From Siphonodentalium dalli (Eukaryota; Mollusca; Scaphopoda; Gadilida; Siphonodentaliidae), in the NCBI GenBank assembly GCA_032622095.1, contig CP136068.1:162893465-162957464 (forward strand): 64,000 nt of DNA, given 5' to 3'. The translations under genes and the position numbers were made by a program. The notes under the pieces are model-generated. The model had not been told where the DNA came from. It searched no databases and worked only from the letters and a program-made list of their open reading frames with translations. How positions within the stretch are numbered: the first letter of the stretch is position 1; every line of letters begins with the position of its first letter. Positions 35,203 to 46,892 of this stretch are shown here, one piece after another.

Positions 35203-36074
35203 TCTATTATATATTTTGAAAGATCTGTGTGTGTATGTATGTGTTTGTTTGTGTGTGTGTGTGTGTGTTTGAAATCGATGGACTCAAAAACGACTAAGCC
35301 AATTTCGATGAAATTTGGTATTTGGATGTGTTTTCGGCCGGAGACGAACATAGGCATATTTATTTGTCCGTGCGAGGTCAACTTTTCACGTGCGGAGGTC
35401 AAATCTGTTTTTACGCCGTTTTTGCGCTAATATATTTCAGTTCGGTGCTCACAAATCGATTCGATATAGCGCGAATAATAAATTGCCAGTCATATAATTT
35501 GCACGGTTAGAATCTGTGGCGTGTCCTCTTTCCAACGATATATAATATGTATGTATCCGTTTTAGTTATCTGCCTCAATTATTAGGTACAAGTGGTCCGA
35601 TGCTTTTATCGGGATAAAATCAATGCGTAATTTCTATGACGTCGTCAGAGGTCATAAAGTTAGATTACGTTAACTCTCACCCTGCCGATGCATTTGACTG
35701 TGTCGCGTTAACTCATCACCGGCCGAGGTATCCGCAAATGACATTGGGCTATATATCTCGGAAACGGGTGTAGCTATCGACTTGAAATTTGGTATGTGAA
35801 TGTATCTTGCCCCGGATACGAATTTTATCGGGTCGCCGAGCACGTGCGACACCAGCTTCGCGCATGCGCAGACCAGATCTAGGAAACGGGTTGAGATATT
35901 GACTTTAAATTTGGTATGTGAATGTATCTTGCCCCGGATACGAATTTTATCGGGTCGCCGAGCACGTGCGACACCAGCTTCGCGCATGCGCAGACCAGAT
36001 CTAGGAAACGGGTGGAGCAATCGACTTGAAATTTGGTTTTTTAATAGCCCGGACGAAGTCGGGTCACCTTCTAG
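35203..36074 (+). mobile_element. Helitron family B array, copy 3 (long form)
   Basis: Gapless after copy 2; 872 bp with two GCGCATGCGC units. It shares the 'TCTGTGGCGTGTCCTC' variant with copy 2 but its length class and 'GATATTGACTTTAAATTTGG' unit with copy 1. It ends with hairpin plus TCACCTTCTAG. Confidence 0.8.
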
Positions 36075-36810
36075 TCTATTATATATTTTGAAAGATCTGT
36101 GTGTGTGTGTGTATGTGTTTGTTTGTTTGAAATCGATGGACTCCAAAACGACTAAGCCAATTTCGATGAAATTTGGTATTTGGATGTGTTTTCGGCCGGA
36201 GACGAACATAGGCATATTTATTTGTCCATGCGAGGTCAACTTTTCACGTGCGGAGGTCAAATCTATTTTTACGCCGTTTTTGCGCTAATATATTTCAGTT
36301 CGGTGCTCACAAATCGATTCGATATAGCGCGAATAATAAATTGCCAGTCATATAATTTGCACGGTTAGAATCTGTGTGGCTTCATCTTTCCAACGATATA
36401 TAATATGTATGTATCCGTTTTAGTTATCTGCCTCAATTATTAGGTACAAGTGGTACAATGCTTTTATCGGGATAAAATCAATGCGTAATTTCTATGACGT
36501 CGTCAGAGGTCATAAAGTTAGATTACGTTAACTCTCACCCTGCCGATGCATTTGACTGTGTCGCGTTAACTCATCACCGGCCGAGGTATCCGCAAATGAC
36601 ATTGGGCTATATATCTCGGAAACGGGTGTAGCTATCGACTTGAAATTTGGTATGTGAATGTATCTTGCCCCGGTTACGAATTTTATCGGGTCGCCGAGCA
36701 CGCGCGACACCAGCTTCGCGCATGCGCAGACCAGATCTAGGAAACGGGTGGAGCAATCGACTTGAAATTTGGTTTTTGAATAGCCCGGACGAAGTCGGGT
36801 CACCTTCTAG
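36075..36810 (+). mobile_element. Helitron family B array, copy 4 (short form)
   Basis: Gapless after copy 3; 736 bp with one GCGCATGCGC unit (as ACGCGCGACACC... variant). It has the 'TCTGTGTGGCTTCATC' variant of copy 1. Its CTAG end (36810) is followed by T and then 'TTTATATACAATGCAAC', which continues the palindrome arm interrupted at 33576. Confidence 0.8.
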
Positions 36811-38672
36811 TTTTATATACAATGCAACTTTTGAGAGGGTGGAGATGAAGAAATAATTCGCCTCGTACAAAGATAAACTTCAACTTATGAATGGCTCGAC
36901 TCGAATAAATGGATGTAGGTATGCGACAAATACATATCTTACAGTGACATCATGTTTTGTGGCTATATATTGATGGAATATATTAGCTTTTGTGTCTTAT
37001 GTACGGAATTTAGACTGTGCTCGACGTTTCTGTTGTGATATTATGTGGTAGTTTAATGCGGGGAATGCTTACATCTCGAATGACATAACTTTTTGGACAA
37101 TAGATAAATTGAATAAATAAATATTTTACCGTATATAAACAGTCATTCGCATAGGAAAAATTGTATTTGCTCAACAAATTGTTGTATGATGGATTATATG
37201 TTCTTTGATGGGAAAGTAAATCTTGTTATATTACAGCAAACCAGTTACTGTTTTTTAACGATGATTGTGGTACTAAAAACGACTTTTTGTGTGTTTTTTT
37301 AGATGGAGTTTTATTTTTAGTAAAAACATTTTGAAAATTGATTGTTAAATTGTATACGTATATTTAACATTAGTTTGGTTTTTTTAAAGTTAGAATAGTT
37401 AATTACAGTGACATTGGATGTTCATATTTTGATTGTTTTGGAACAACTATGACAAATAATAAAGAATTGTGTTGACGGAAAAAATACTTTACTGATGTTT
37501 TTGTTGTTTATTTATCATTTTATAATTTCATTTAAAGGACATAGATTTTATAGTTCGATTGTTTTCGACCCTTCTGAAATATTGAGTTTGTGTCGGAATT
37601 GAAAAGTGTTGCCTTCAAATCAACCGAAAGAACAGTTGCTAATTGTTGCAGTGGTTTTTTTTGTAAAATACTGTAGATTGTCAATTTGTATACCTATAGC
37701 TATACCTCCATGTGATATATGCAACTAATTAATTACATATCAATTATCATTCAACATGCTTGATTATCTATGGAAAAGCTACATTAAATATAACATACAG
37801 ATATTCTAGGTAACATTTTTTTTATTATTTCAACATGACTAGATTGATTTGAATAAATTCCCTTCATTCATGTCCATTAAAGGATGGTTATACATTTCGA
37901 TTCCTACCACTATGAAATGGTGTTATTGAAATGTGTTGCCTACTAACTAAATGAGAAGAACGTTCCTAACGTCCCAGTGGTTAGACCTGTGGTTTATACA
38001 TGCCTGGTTTTATTCGCTGTGAATATTTAATTTTTGTTTCATTTAACACAGTATGTGACATTATTCTCTAACATATATATTATCAATCGTTTAACATCTA
38101 TATTGAACTTAATAGAACAAATTATTCTGTAACACCAATCGTTCAAATGACGGGGGACCTAATTCTTTATACATATATATACTCACATTCCAGTTAATAT
38201 ATGTAGATTTTGTCACTACACTTTGTTACGATAAAACAGTGACTCACCTAGAAATAGTTAGCCTTACTATAACCCATTTGCCTAGTATATAGTGACTAAC
38301 CTAGAAATAGTTAGACTAACTATAAGTCATGCCCTATAGTCATGGGATGTTAACTTCCTTTTCTTTATATTATTAGCCTAGAAATAGTATTGTTATAACT
38401 AACCTAGATATTGTTAGTCCGACTATAACCCATTAGCCTAGAAATAGTATGTTATGACAAACCTAGAAATAGTTAGTCTGAGGTGAAACCTGTGCCCATT
38501 TAGTCACATGATGTTATCTGCTTTTTCTTTATACTATTAGCCTAGAAATAGTATTTTATGACTAACATAGATATAGCTAGACTATAATCCATGCCTAGAA
38601 ATAGTGACTGTAATATAGTGAAATAATTAATCTGACAATTAGTGTCCTATAACTCTCCTATACACTGCTAAC

Positions 38673-39778
38673 ATCTTAGCTTAATAGTATGTGAGCACTC
38701 TCGTGGTGGGGGTTTATTCACAGACGACCGGGCACGACCCTCATAAGCTTTGTGCTTGGTGTCGAATCCCTCCATAAACTAATAATCATACATAATATTT
38801 TGTATTGTACATATTGAATTATATGTCATAAATACTGTTTACATCAAATAATCTTTCATAACACAGAATGTGTTATAGATAGACAGTGGCCTAGTATCGT
38901 ATGCGGTGTACATCACCGCAGTTTTCTAGACTACATAAGATATCACAGGTCAAACAATATTGCTCTATCCCCCATAAAGAGGGGCACGAAAAATGAAAAA
39001 TTGCGCTTGTTGTATATGTTTACTATACATCGCAGAAATCTTGCTATATATCAATGAAATCGTGACAATTAAATGTATAAAAGTAGGTAGATTATAATAT
39101 GTAAAAATATCGCGTTTCTCTACTTTTATACAAAATATAGCGATTTGTGTTGACTGTTTCCACATTAACCTCTCAAAATCATATTTTGCAACATTTGTAT
39201 ATTTCACACCGGGTTATATCTGGTGCGCAATGTCATAGCCTTCAAATAGATTTATCACAAGCCTTGTATGGTGCCGATGTACTATAAAATTTCTGAAATT
39301 GGTTCCGTCCGCTTCACTATAAGACAAATGCGAACAGGATATAAAAAGGAGCCCCACATGGAACACAATCTTAAGCGATTTAGGTAACAGTTAACCTGCT
39401 TCCGTTAATTAGGCTGATTTGATGAGATGCCACACCTTAGTTTTAGATGTTTCGTCTGCTTTAAATTATCAGGAACGTAAATGTATTTAGAAGGTCTATG
39501 TTGTGTAAGGGGTATCCACCTTACTGCACCCTACACAAAGAGATCAAAGTATCCCAAGTCCGAGAATGCCATTACCACCCCCCCCCCTTTGGTTGGAGTT
39601 TTCCAACGTGTACCTGGAACTTTTTAACTGTTCGAAATAGCTAACCTAACACCTACATACATGGTTGCAAATCAATTCCAAGTATACCATATAATTCAAA
39701 AACATGACTGAATGTAGTCAAAAACATGAATAAAAGTAGGAAAAGATTCGACTTTGGGTCTCGTTACATCAGATCAAA
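38673..39778. other. Intergenic, upstream region of the GIMAP gene
   Basis: No repeat copy recognised elsewhere in the window. A C9 run occurs at 39581-39589. It contains the TATA-like box listed separately and presumably the 5' UTR of the downstream gene. Confidence 0.35.
39340..39347 (+). promoter_or_regulatory. Candidate TATA box of the GIMAP gene
   Basis: TATAAAAA followed by GGAGCCCC lies about 430 bp upstream of the proposed start codon and is the best TATA match in this intergenic stretch. Transcription would start near 39370. This rests on motif and position only. Confidence 0.3.
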
Positions 39779-41354
39779 ATGTCACGTAAGTTGGTGATAA
39801 ATTCCCTACTAATATACTGTGTAAGGCATTATAATTCGAATGGCTACAATTTTGGCCAAAGTCCCGGATATCTTTGGTACTCTAATCAACAGTTCGCATA
39901 TCCTGGGTACGGTACACGTATATAGTAATGGTATTGGATATTCTTGGTACTCTAATAATTGGAAAATTGCGAACTCGGCAAAGTCAGCAGTAATATAATG
40001 TCTAATGCATACTATTGTTCTATTGACAGTCAACCCACCGAAGGAGCAGGTGAGGATTGTACTATTGGGCAAGACCGGAGTCGGAAAAAGTGCCACAGGA
40101 AATACCATCTTGGGCAAAAAATATTTCCAATCGGCATCGAGCGCAGAATCCGTGACCTCAAAATGTCATGTTGGAATCAAACCAGTGGTCCGCGTTATAG
40201 ACACCCCAGGATTCTATGACAGTCGTGTGTCCAACAACGAAACCGGGAAGGAGCTTATCAAGTGCATCGCAATGTCAACTCCGGGTCCTCATGCTTTTAT
40301 CATGGTTGTCAAACCAGACAGATTCACACAAGAAGAGATTCAAACTGTTGAACTGATAAAGAAAACATTTGGCCAAGAAGTTATGAGATACATGATAGTC
40401 CTGTTCGTGAGAAAAGATGAACTTGATTTTGATGGAATATCCATAGATGCTTTTCTGAAGAAAATTCCAAACGATCTTCGCAAACTGCTTAGTGATTGTA
40501 AGAACGAGTACATTGTATTTAATAACAGAGCAGACGATGCAGAAAAAAATAAGCAATCACGCGACCTCATTGACCGTGTCCATGCTATCACTGCACGTAA
40601 TGGCGGGAAATATTATTCCAGCGATATACTTGAAGCTGCAGAAAAGGCCATGTGCGAAGAGGAGGATAAACGCACTCGTGAGCTCGAAGAAGAGGAGAAT
40701 AAGAAAAACGAAGCCATCAACGAGCGTATTCGGAAAGCTCGCCAGTCCTTAGAGAAGGAGCATCAGGACAGAGCGAGGAAGCAGAAGGAGAAGGAACAAG
40801 TCGCGCGCGTAAAGGAGGAGGCAAAACACAAGCGTCAGATTGAAGACAAGGAGAGGGAATTCAAGGCCAAAGAGGAGGAAAATCAGGACAGAGCGAGGAA
40901 GCAGAAGGAGAAGGAACATGTCGCGCGCGTAAAGGCGGAGGAGAAACACAAGCGTGAGGTGGAAGACAAGCAGAGGGAAGTCGAGGCCAAAGAGAAGGAG
41001 CATCAGGACAGAGCGAGGAAGCAGAGAGAGGAGGAAAGAGTCGTGCGCTCAAAGGCGGATGAGAAACACAGGCGTGAGATGGAATACATGAGGAATGCAT
41101 GTGAGGCCAAAGAGCAGGAGAATCGGGACAGAGCGAGGATGCAGCAGAAAATAGAAGAAGTTGAGCGACAATTGGATGTCATGGAGAAGGAAAAGGAGGA
41201 CACAAAAGCATATTATGCTAAGAAGAAGGGATCAGTTCGTGACGAGGTTGTGAAAGACGTTGAAAATGAATCGTTCAGTATTCTCGATAAGATCGGGAGT
41301 TTCGCGAAATATATATATAATTCTTTGATTGAATTTTTTTTTAGATTAAATTAA
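39779..41354 (+). CDS. GIMAP/AIG1-family GTPase with repetitive coiled coil
   Basis: Members bind GTP and assemble on membranes. In vertebrates they act in lymphocyte survival, and in molluscs and plants they are linked to immune responses. Proposed model: exon 1 39779-39785 (ATGTCAC), intron 39786-40029 (GTAAGT...TTGACAG), exon 2 40030-41354. Splicing keeps the frame and gives 443 residues. Without splicing, an ATG at 40005 gives 449. In the spliced numbering: P-loop GKTGVGKS 16-23, switch Thr 45, DTPG 60-63, conserved AIG1 box STPGPHAFIMVV 85-96, RKDEL (G4) 130-134, FNN (G5) 166-168. After about residue 204 comes a charged coiled coil with 40-residue tandem repeats (nucleotides 40758-41160), then a hydrophobic/aromatic C-terminus (FAKYIYNSLIEFFFRLN) that may bind membrane. 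The G domain is intact with no stops, so the gene looks functional. Confidence 0.9.
40758..41160 (+). repeat. 120-bp coding tandem repeat inside the GIMAP gene
   Basis: Units begin GAG/GAA CAT/AAT CAG GAC AGA GCG AGG at 40758, 40878, 40998 and 41118 (last partial). Each full unit encodes 40 residues of the form E(H/N)QDRARKQ...E...V(A/V)R...K(H)KR...E...(K)AKE. The 120-bp period keeps the reading frame, so unit number can change without breaking the protein. Confidence 0.9.
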
Positions 41355-41396
41355 AAACAAATTCAAAGAGCAGATCAGAGTACAAACTAACAAAAA

Positions 41397-41402
41397 AATA
41401 AA
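41397..41402 (+). terminator. Candidate polyadenylation signal of the GIMAP gene
   Basis: AATAAA 43 bp after the stop codon. It is the first canonical hexamer downstream, so a very short 3' UTR is implied. Confidence 0.4.
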
Positions 41403-42463
41403 AAGTTGAATAGAAATAATTGTTTTTAATCAAACTGTTTAAAAGATCAAAATTTGCACGAATCATAAACATGAGTCGGTGTCGCCTAGTGCAAGTGCTG
41501 ATGTGTTCACTTCGGAAAGTCGATCTCGCGTAACAGACAATATTTATATTAAATAAGTCGTATTACAAGTGGGGGGATACTACCGCTGTGGGCATGATCT
41601 CTGTGGAAAGCTCCATTGTCCCAACTACAGCACCCGGGTATAGACTGCGAGTAGCAATCAGAACTATGTGAGCTACATTTACACTTTACCATATGGAATG
41701 CCGGTCACATGCAAGGAAACATGTGAATTCCCCTGATTATGTAAAGGATAATGTTCGAAGCAGAGGGAGTTCGGTAAAAGAATAGACGAGGGCTTGCCCG
41801 AGTCTATTCTTTACCGAATTCCCGACGCTGAGAATATTATCTGACTTAAAACCCACTCATTGAATTGTCATTGGAGCCAACTATCCATTTTGTCTGACCC
41901 ACATCTCTGCCTTGATTACCAGAGTACACGCCTACAGTTCAGCACTGACAGTTTGTGATGTCCGTGTTGTCCACGCCGAAAAGCAACACATTTCAATTAT
42001 TATTTAATTCGAATTAGGACTCGCCAGTTGAGGGACGTTTCTTCCGAAGTTTGTCGTTGCGCCATGGATTCGGACACTGTATATGTGAGCAATATATTAC
42101 TATCCAATTGTGTTTGTTTATTTTTTTTCTTTCTTGATTTAAAGATGCCTCATCTAATTCGACATCAAATACGTTAACATTCCATAATAATTTATCAGGA
42201 AATAAAACATGAAAAATAATGGTAATGATGTAAAAACGCTCTTTATACAATGTGATTTTTCGAATATCCTGGCGCCAACAACACGATACCTGGTAAAACT
42301 GTCTCATTATTAATAAATCGAAAGCACACAAGAAGCTTGCATAAACGGGTTTACTGATTCTTTCCCATTGTTGTCTTGTGTAGAATATGCATGCATAGAA
42401 GTATTATAGTGTTCAATTGTATGGGGTATTTTGAATTTCCAATTATTATCAGAAAGAAACCTA
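41403..42463. other. Intergenic with one strong hairpin
   Basis: At 41765-41823 two 28-bp arms (GGGAGTTCGGTAAAAGAATAG ... CTATTCTTTACCGAATTCCC) are separated by about 2 nt, giving a cruciform-capable palindrome. No gene is recognised in the rest. Confidence 0.5.
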
Positions 42464-43407
42464 CATGATGTACTTGCTTGAATTTTAAGTATCATCCTAT
42501 GGTTTATACACATGGGCGTGGCTAGACGTGACTCAGAACAACATGACAATTTAATTTCGCACACCAACCCCCTTCATGATGTTTCAACCTGAAAAGTATC
42601 ATAACATTTCCAGTTATTGGACAATTCTTACACGACATGGGCCACCCCCGTTGTTAGCAATTTCCCAACGTGTGATTTCCAAATATTCACTCACCACGAC
42701 GACCTTACATGTACCTTTAAGTATCACCCACAGAAGTTAACAAATGGTTAGTGCGCAAATGTATAATATGTATTATCTTTTCTTCGAAACGGCATACAAT
42801 CGCGTAAATAGTGATTATATATCATTCCAATATATAGTTGATTAGTCACCAGCGACGTGGCTAGAGGGCTCCTGTGATTTTTCGGCTGCATCCCGCCCCT
42901 TTTAACCAGACCGAGCTCGCAATGTCGTGTAATTTCATTTGCTCACACCCCGTGGTTTGGAATTTATTAACTGTACCAATTGTGGGGAGGAATCATGAAA
43001 TAATTTGAGACATGAGCCTGAAATCTGTAAAATCCTAGCATCTATAAAAAAAAGTCTAACTCCATGAAAACTCAGGCCTCGATTTGTTTTGTTTTGTTTT
43101 TAAATTCAGTTGATAATGGAATGTTGTATGCCAGCATTAAACATGGGGTTTTCGCAGTGAGTAAATGTGCACACAATTTTTTTTCAAACGCCAAAACCTC
43201 GTTTTAACTGGATCGCTTATGTTCAACAACAATACTTTCCATGCATTTTGCATACTTATGTGAACAGTACTGTAACATTGCTAGTCATTTTATCGCCAAA
43301 TATTGCTTAATCTCGGTTCTGTTGACCATTTACCAAATAGATTGTATCGATTGTAAAACGACTCGTGCTTCAAGAAATGTAAAACAAAAACGCATGATCA
43401 CTTTATC
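42464..43407 (+). repeat. Tandem duplication, unit 1 (944 bp)
   Basis: Starts CATGATGTACTTGCTTG and runs to '...GATCACTTTATC'. The following unit repeats it base for base apart from a handful of differences (for example CACATGGGCG versus CACAGGGGCG). No protein is recognised inside. Confidence 0.85.
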
Positions 43408-44350
43408 CATGATGTACTTGCTTGAATTTTAAGTATCATCCTATGGTTTATACACAGGGGCGTGGCTAGACGTGACTCAGAACAACATGACAATTTAATT
43501 TCGCACACCAACCCCCTTCATGATGTTTCAACCTGAAAAGTATCATAACATTTCCAGTTATTGGACAATTCTTACACGACATGGGCCACCCCCGTTGTTA
43601 GCAATTTCCCAACGTGTGATTTCCAAATATTCACTCACCACGATGACCTTACATGTACCTTTAAGTATCACCCACAGAAGTTAACAAATGGTTAGTGCGC
43701 AAATGTATAGCATGTATTATCTTTTCTTCGAAACGGCATACAATCGCGTAAATAGTGATTATATATCGTTCCAATATATAGTTGATTAGTCATCAGCGAC
43801 GTGGCTAGAGGGCTCCTGTGATTTTTCGGCTGCATCCCGCCCCTTTTAACCAGACCGAGCTCGCAATGTCGTGTAATTTCATTTGCTCCCACCCCGTGGT
43901 TTGGAATTTATTAACTGTACCAATTGTGGGGAGGAATCATGAAACAATTTGAGACATGAGCCTGAAATCTGTAAAATCCTAGCATCTATAAAAAAAAGTC
44001 TAACTCCATGAAAACTCAGGCCTCGATTTGTTTTGTTTTGTTTTTAAATTCAGTTGATAATGGAATGTTGTATGCCAGCATTAAACATGGGGTTTTCGCA
44101 GTGAGTAAATGTGCACACAATTTTTTTTCAAACACCAAAACCTCGTTTTAACTGGATCGCTGATGTTCAACAACGACACTTTCCATGCATTTTGCATACT
44201 TATGTGAACAGTACTGTAACATTGCTAGTCATTTTATCGCCAAATATTGCTTAATCTCGGTTCTGTTGACCATTTACCAAATAGATTGTATTGATTGTAA
44301 AACGACTCGTGCTTCAAGAAAAGTAAAAAAAAACGCATGATCACTTTATC
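43408..44350 (+). repeat. Tandem duplication, unit 2 (943 bp)
   Basis: Second copy in direct orientation, abutting the first. Roughly 98-99 percent identical by eye, so very recent or an assembly effect. It ends at CACTTTATC before CATGTC. Non-coding. Confidence 0.85.
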
Positions 44351-46892
44351 CATGTCTTATCGACAATCAACACAAGAATAAAACCAATCAATTGTTCAAT
44401 ATTTTCTCTTGGTGATAATGATTTTACAGACCAATGCGAACGCCTTACGTATGTTCACCCTAAAATGTTCAAGTTCGGCCCACATGTTTGATCATACCAT
44501 GAATCTTTACTCTGGCTATATACCCCTGTATATATCATTTTCCATATGTTCAACCCCTGTGAACCTTTTCTATTATCTTCTGACGGGGTTGAAGATTGAA
44601 CAAACCACGCAGGGAATATATTTATGTGTTAATACTGTTCCTGGAAAATAAATCCCCAGCTCGGGGTTGCAAGATTTGTGTAGCTTTGTGAGCCAACATC
44701 AATGAAATTCCAAGCGACGCATTATAGTACAATCGATTAATTCAAGTCCCCCAAACCATGCAAACTCGAGTTAGGACCTTTACCTGCTATAAAATACAAT
44801 GTTATTACGGAACGGGTATATATAGTTAAAATCTGTGTTAAACGGTTTTGTGTTTATTTGACCGACTTAGGGACGTATTTAGATGTTATATATGTGTGTT
44901 TTAGCCTGCCTGTGGACTTTTCTAAATAGTAAGTCCAAATAGCTGTTGGTGTTTTTGTATCAAAGTTTGAAGAAATTTTATTTTATTTTTTGACAATATA
45001 AAATCAAAATCGCTAAATATTTGTCAGTTTTAATTAGCTCAGACAAATTAGAGGTATTCAATCCGATCAAGTAATCCGATCAAGTACTGGGCCAGAAACA
45101 ATTGAAATAACAAAACTTCAAAAAACAATCTGATCACTATGAGCGTTGATAGGTAGGCTTACTCGTCTCGAATCAACCATTTTATCCCCGAAGCCAAAGA
45201 AATAGTAACTTATGAGTGCCCGATCGCATTAAGTACCTTTAAGCTTGCCGATAGGCTCTTGACTCAACATACATGATTGGGGGAGGAGCCACTCTATGAC
45301 GTCCCTCAGTCGATTTAATCCCTCGCGTATTCGTAAAAAATAATGCCCACGGGCATTCTTAAAAAATAATGCCCACGGGCATTCTTAAAAAAGAATGACT
45401 GTTGGCGTTAAAATAATGCTCATGCGATCAAAACGCTTGAGCTTTCTGCCAGATAAGAGCCGTGTCAGGACAAAGGGATAACACGCCGGTGGGTTTTAAA
45501 TTGTATGAAAATTAAACGGGCCCGCTCATTCGAGCTTCCAAATTAAATGTCTACGTAATATGGAAGGAGGTATAAGATAGTTTGACAAATACACGAAATA
45601 TTGATATACAGGTGTCATTATGCACCGAAAAATACATTACATGTGCATAGCCATTTTCAAACTGTTATAAATTGTTCACACATCCGTGAACCAAACGCTC
45701 TTTTTTTCTACCATATCAGGAATTGATTGACACGGAACGCTCTTTTTTCTTTCCAATAGCTATTTGTTTGTTCAAAGTTGTGTTTATGTGTGACATCAAC
45801 GCGTCTTTTCGTGACATGTAATGCTCGTACATTCATAATACACATGTATCATGCATAAAGTCCCGTACTGTTACATTTATAATACACATGTAGCATGCAT
45901 AAAGTTTCTAACACGGTAACAAATTAGATCGTACCCTGATTCTATTAATAGGAAGTTGTGATGGCCAGATATCGACTTTCAAAAGAGGAAGCTTAACAAT
46001 TCCAATGATTGCGTCGTATAACGCTTCTCGCCCAGCATCGGATGATAATTAAGAATGCTCCCGTTTATGAGCTTTTTCGTAATTTTTATAGTCCACGTGT
46101 TATTTCCTGAAGGATGACTTTGTGGATTTTCGTAATGTGGATGATAGCAAACAATTTTACATGTATGTTTTCTTTTAAAAATGTTTAGGTTTTATTTTAG
46201 GCCCGAATATTATGCGCCATTCCGGGTAACCGGGCCGCGCTGTAACAGAAGCGATCATAATTTGGACTTTCAAACCGCCAAGTGACTTTAACTTGAGCAA
46301 GGAGTTTAATCTAAAAAAAATCAATAATTATTTTTTATTCAAAGATACGGTCGGCGTTGGCAGTGGGTATGCTGTTAAAATATTCAGCTCCGTCAAAAAC
46401 CGCCATAAACAGAAAGAATAGTAAAATATAGACATACTTTGTGCTTATATCAATCAGAAATATGGCATAAACAGTATGTTGTCAAATGTTTTTCCTTTGT
46501 TATGTAAACAAAAGCAAAAAACGTTACAGAACCTGGCTTTAATTTGTTCAGATCCGGATATGGTAAACATAAATAGCGTTATTTATTACTGTTTTCCTGA
46601 TATGGAAATAATAAAGAGCGTTCATATCATTTGTGTGTGATTAACCAATAGAATTGCGCTGTGTTATGTACACAGAAGCAAAAATTATGTAGCACGAGCA
46701 GGCTATTGTTTACGTACACCATCGTACGTCTTGACGACAATATACTATTTACGCGCTGATTATGTTTGGCATATGAACAAAACTATATATATTTTTAATA
46801 TTCCTTCCGTTGATGGCGATTTGAACAAATATGAATATTTCTGCAACGAACGCCGCCCGTGCCTTTAAATATTTGTAAATAATCAAAAAGTG
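44351..46892. other. Intergenic with short repeats, no gene seen
   Basis: 45341-45390 holds two copies of TAAAAAATAATGCCCACGGGCATTC; the core AATGCCCACGGGCATT is a perfect palindrome. 45825-45905 has a 50-bp near-duplicate (ATAATACACATGTA(T/G)CATGCATAAAG). About 45170-45245 resembles 48580-48650 and 52065-52135 ('CGAAGCCAAAGAAA' before 'AGTAA'). No reading frame of interest. Confidence 0.4.

Larger units (their letters stand above)
32955..38672 (-). repeat. Right arm of giant palindrome (interrupted)
   Basis: Reverse-complement partner of 27618-32745, interrupted by the Helitron B array at 33577-36810. Inner part: 'GGTGTACTGTATCCA' units (three, matching 'TGGATACAGTACACC' units at 32537-32620) and 'CACTGAGGTGAACAGCTCC'. 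Outer part: 'ATGGATGTAGGTATGCGAC', 'CTACCACTATGAAATGG', 'CGTTCCTAACGTCC', then the 'CCTAGAAATAGTTAG' unit array at 38240-38640. The unpaired centre is about 32746-32954. No coding capacity. Confidence 0.75.

Noticed and set aside
35670-36288. 196-codon minus-strand and 162-codon plus-strand frames
   Set aside because: Both lie wholly inside the Helitron B array and overlap each other; the frames are broken in sister copies.
40275-41203. Multiple minus-strand frames under the GIMAP gene
   Set aside because: They are antisense shadows of a coding sequence with strong family motifs on the plus strand.
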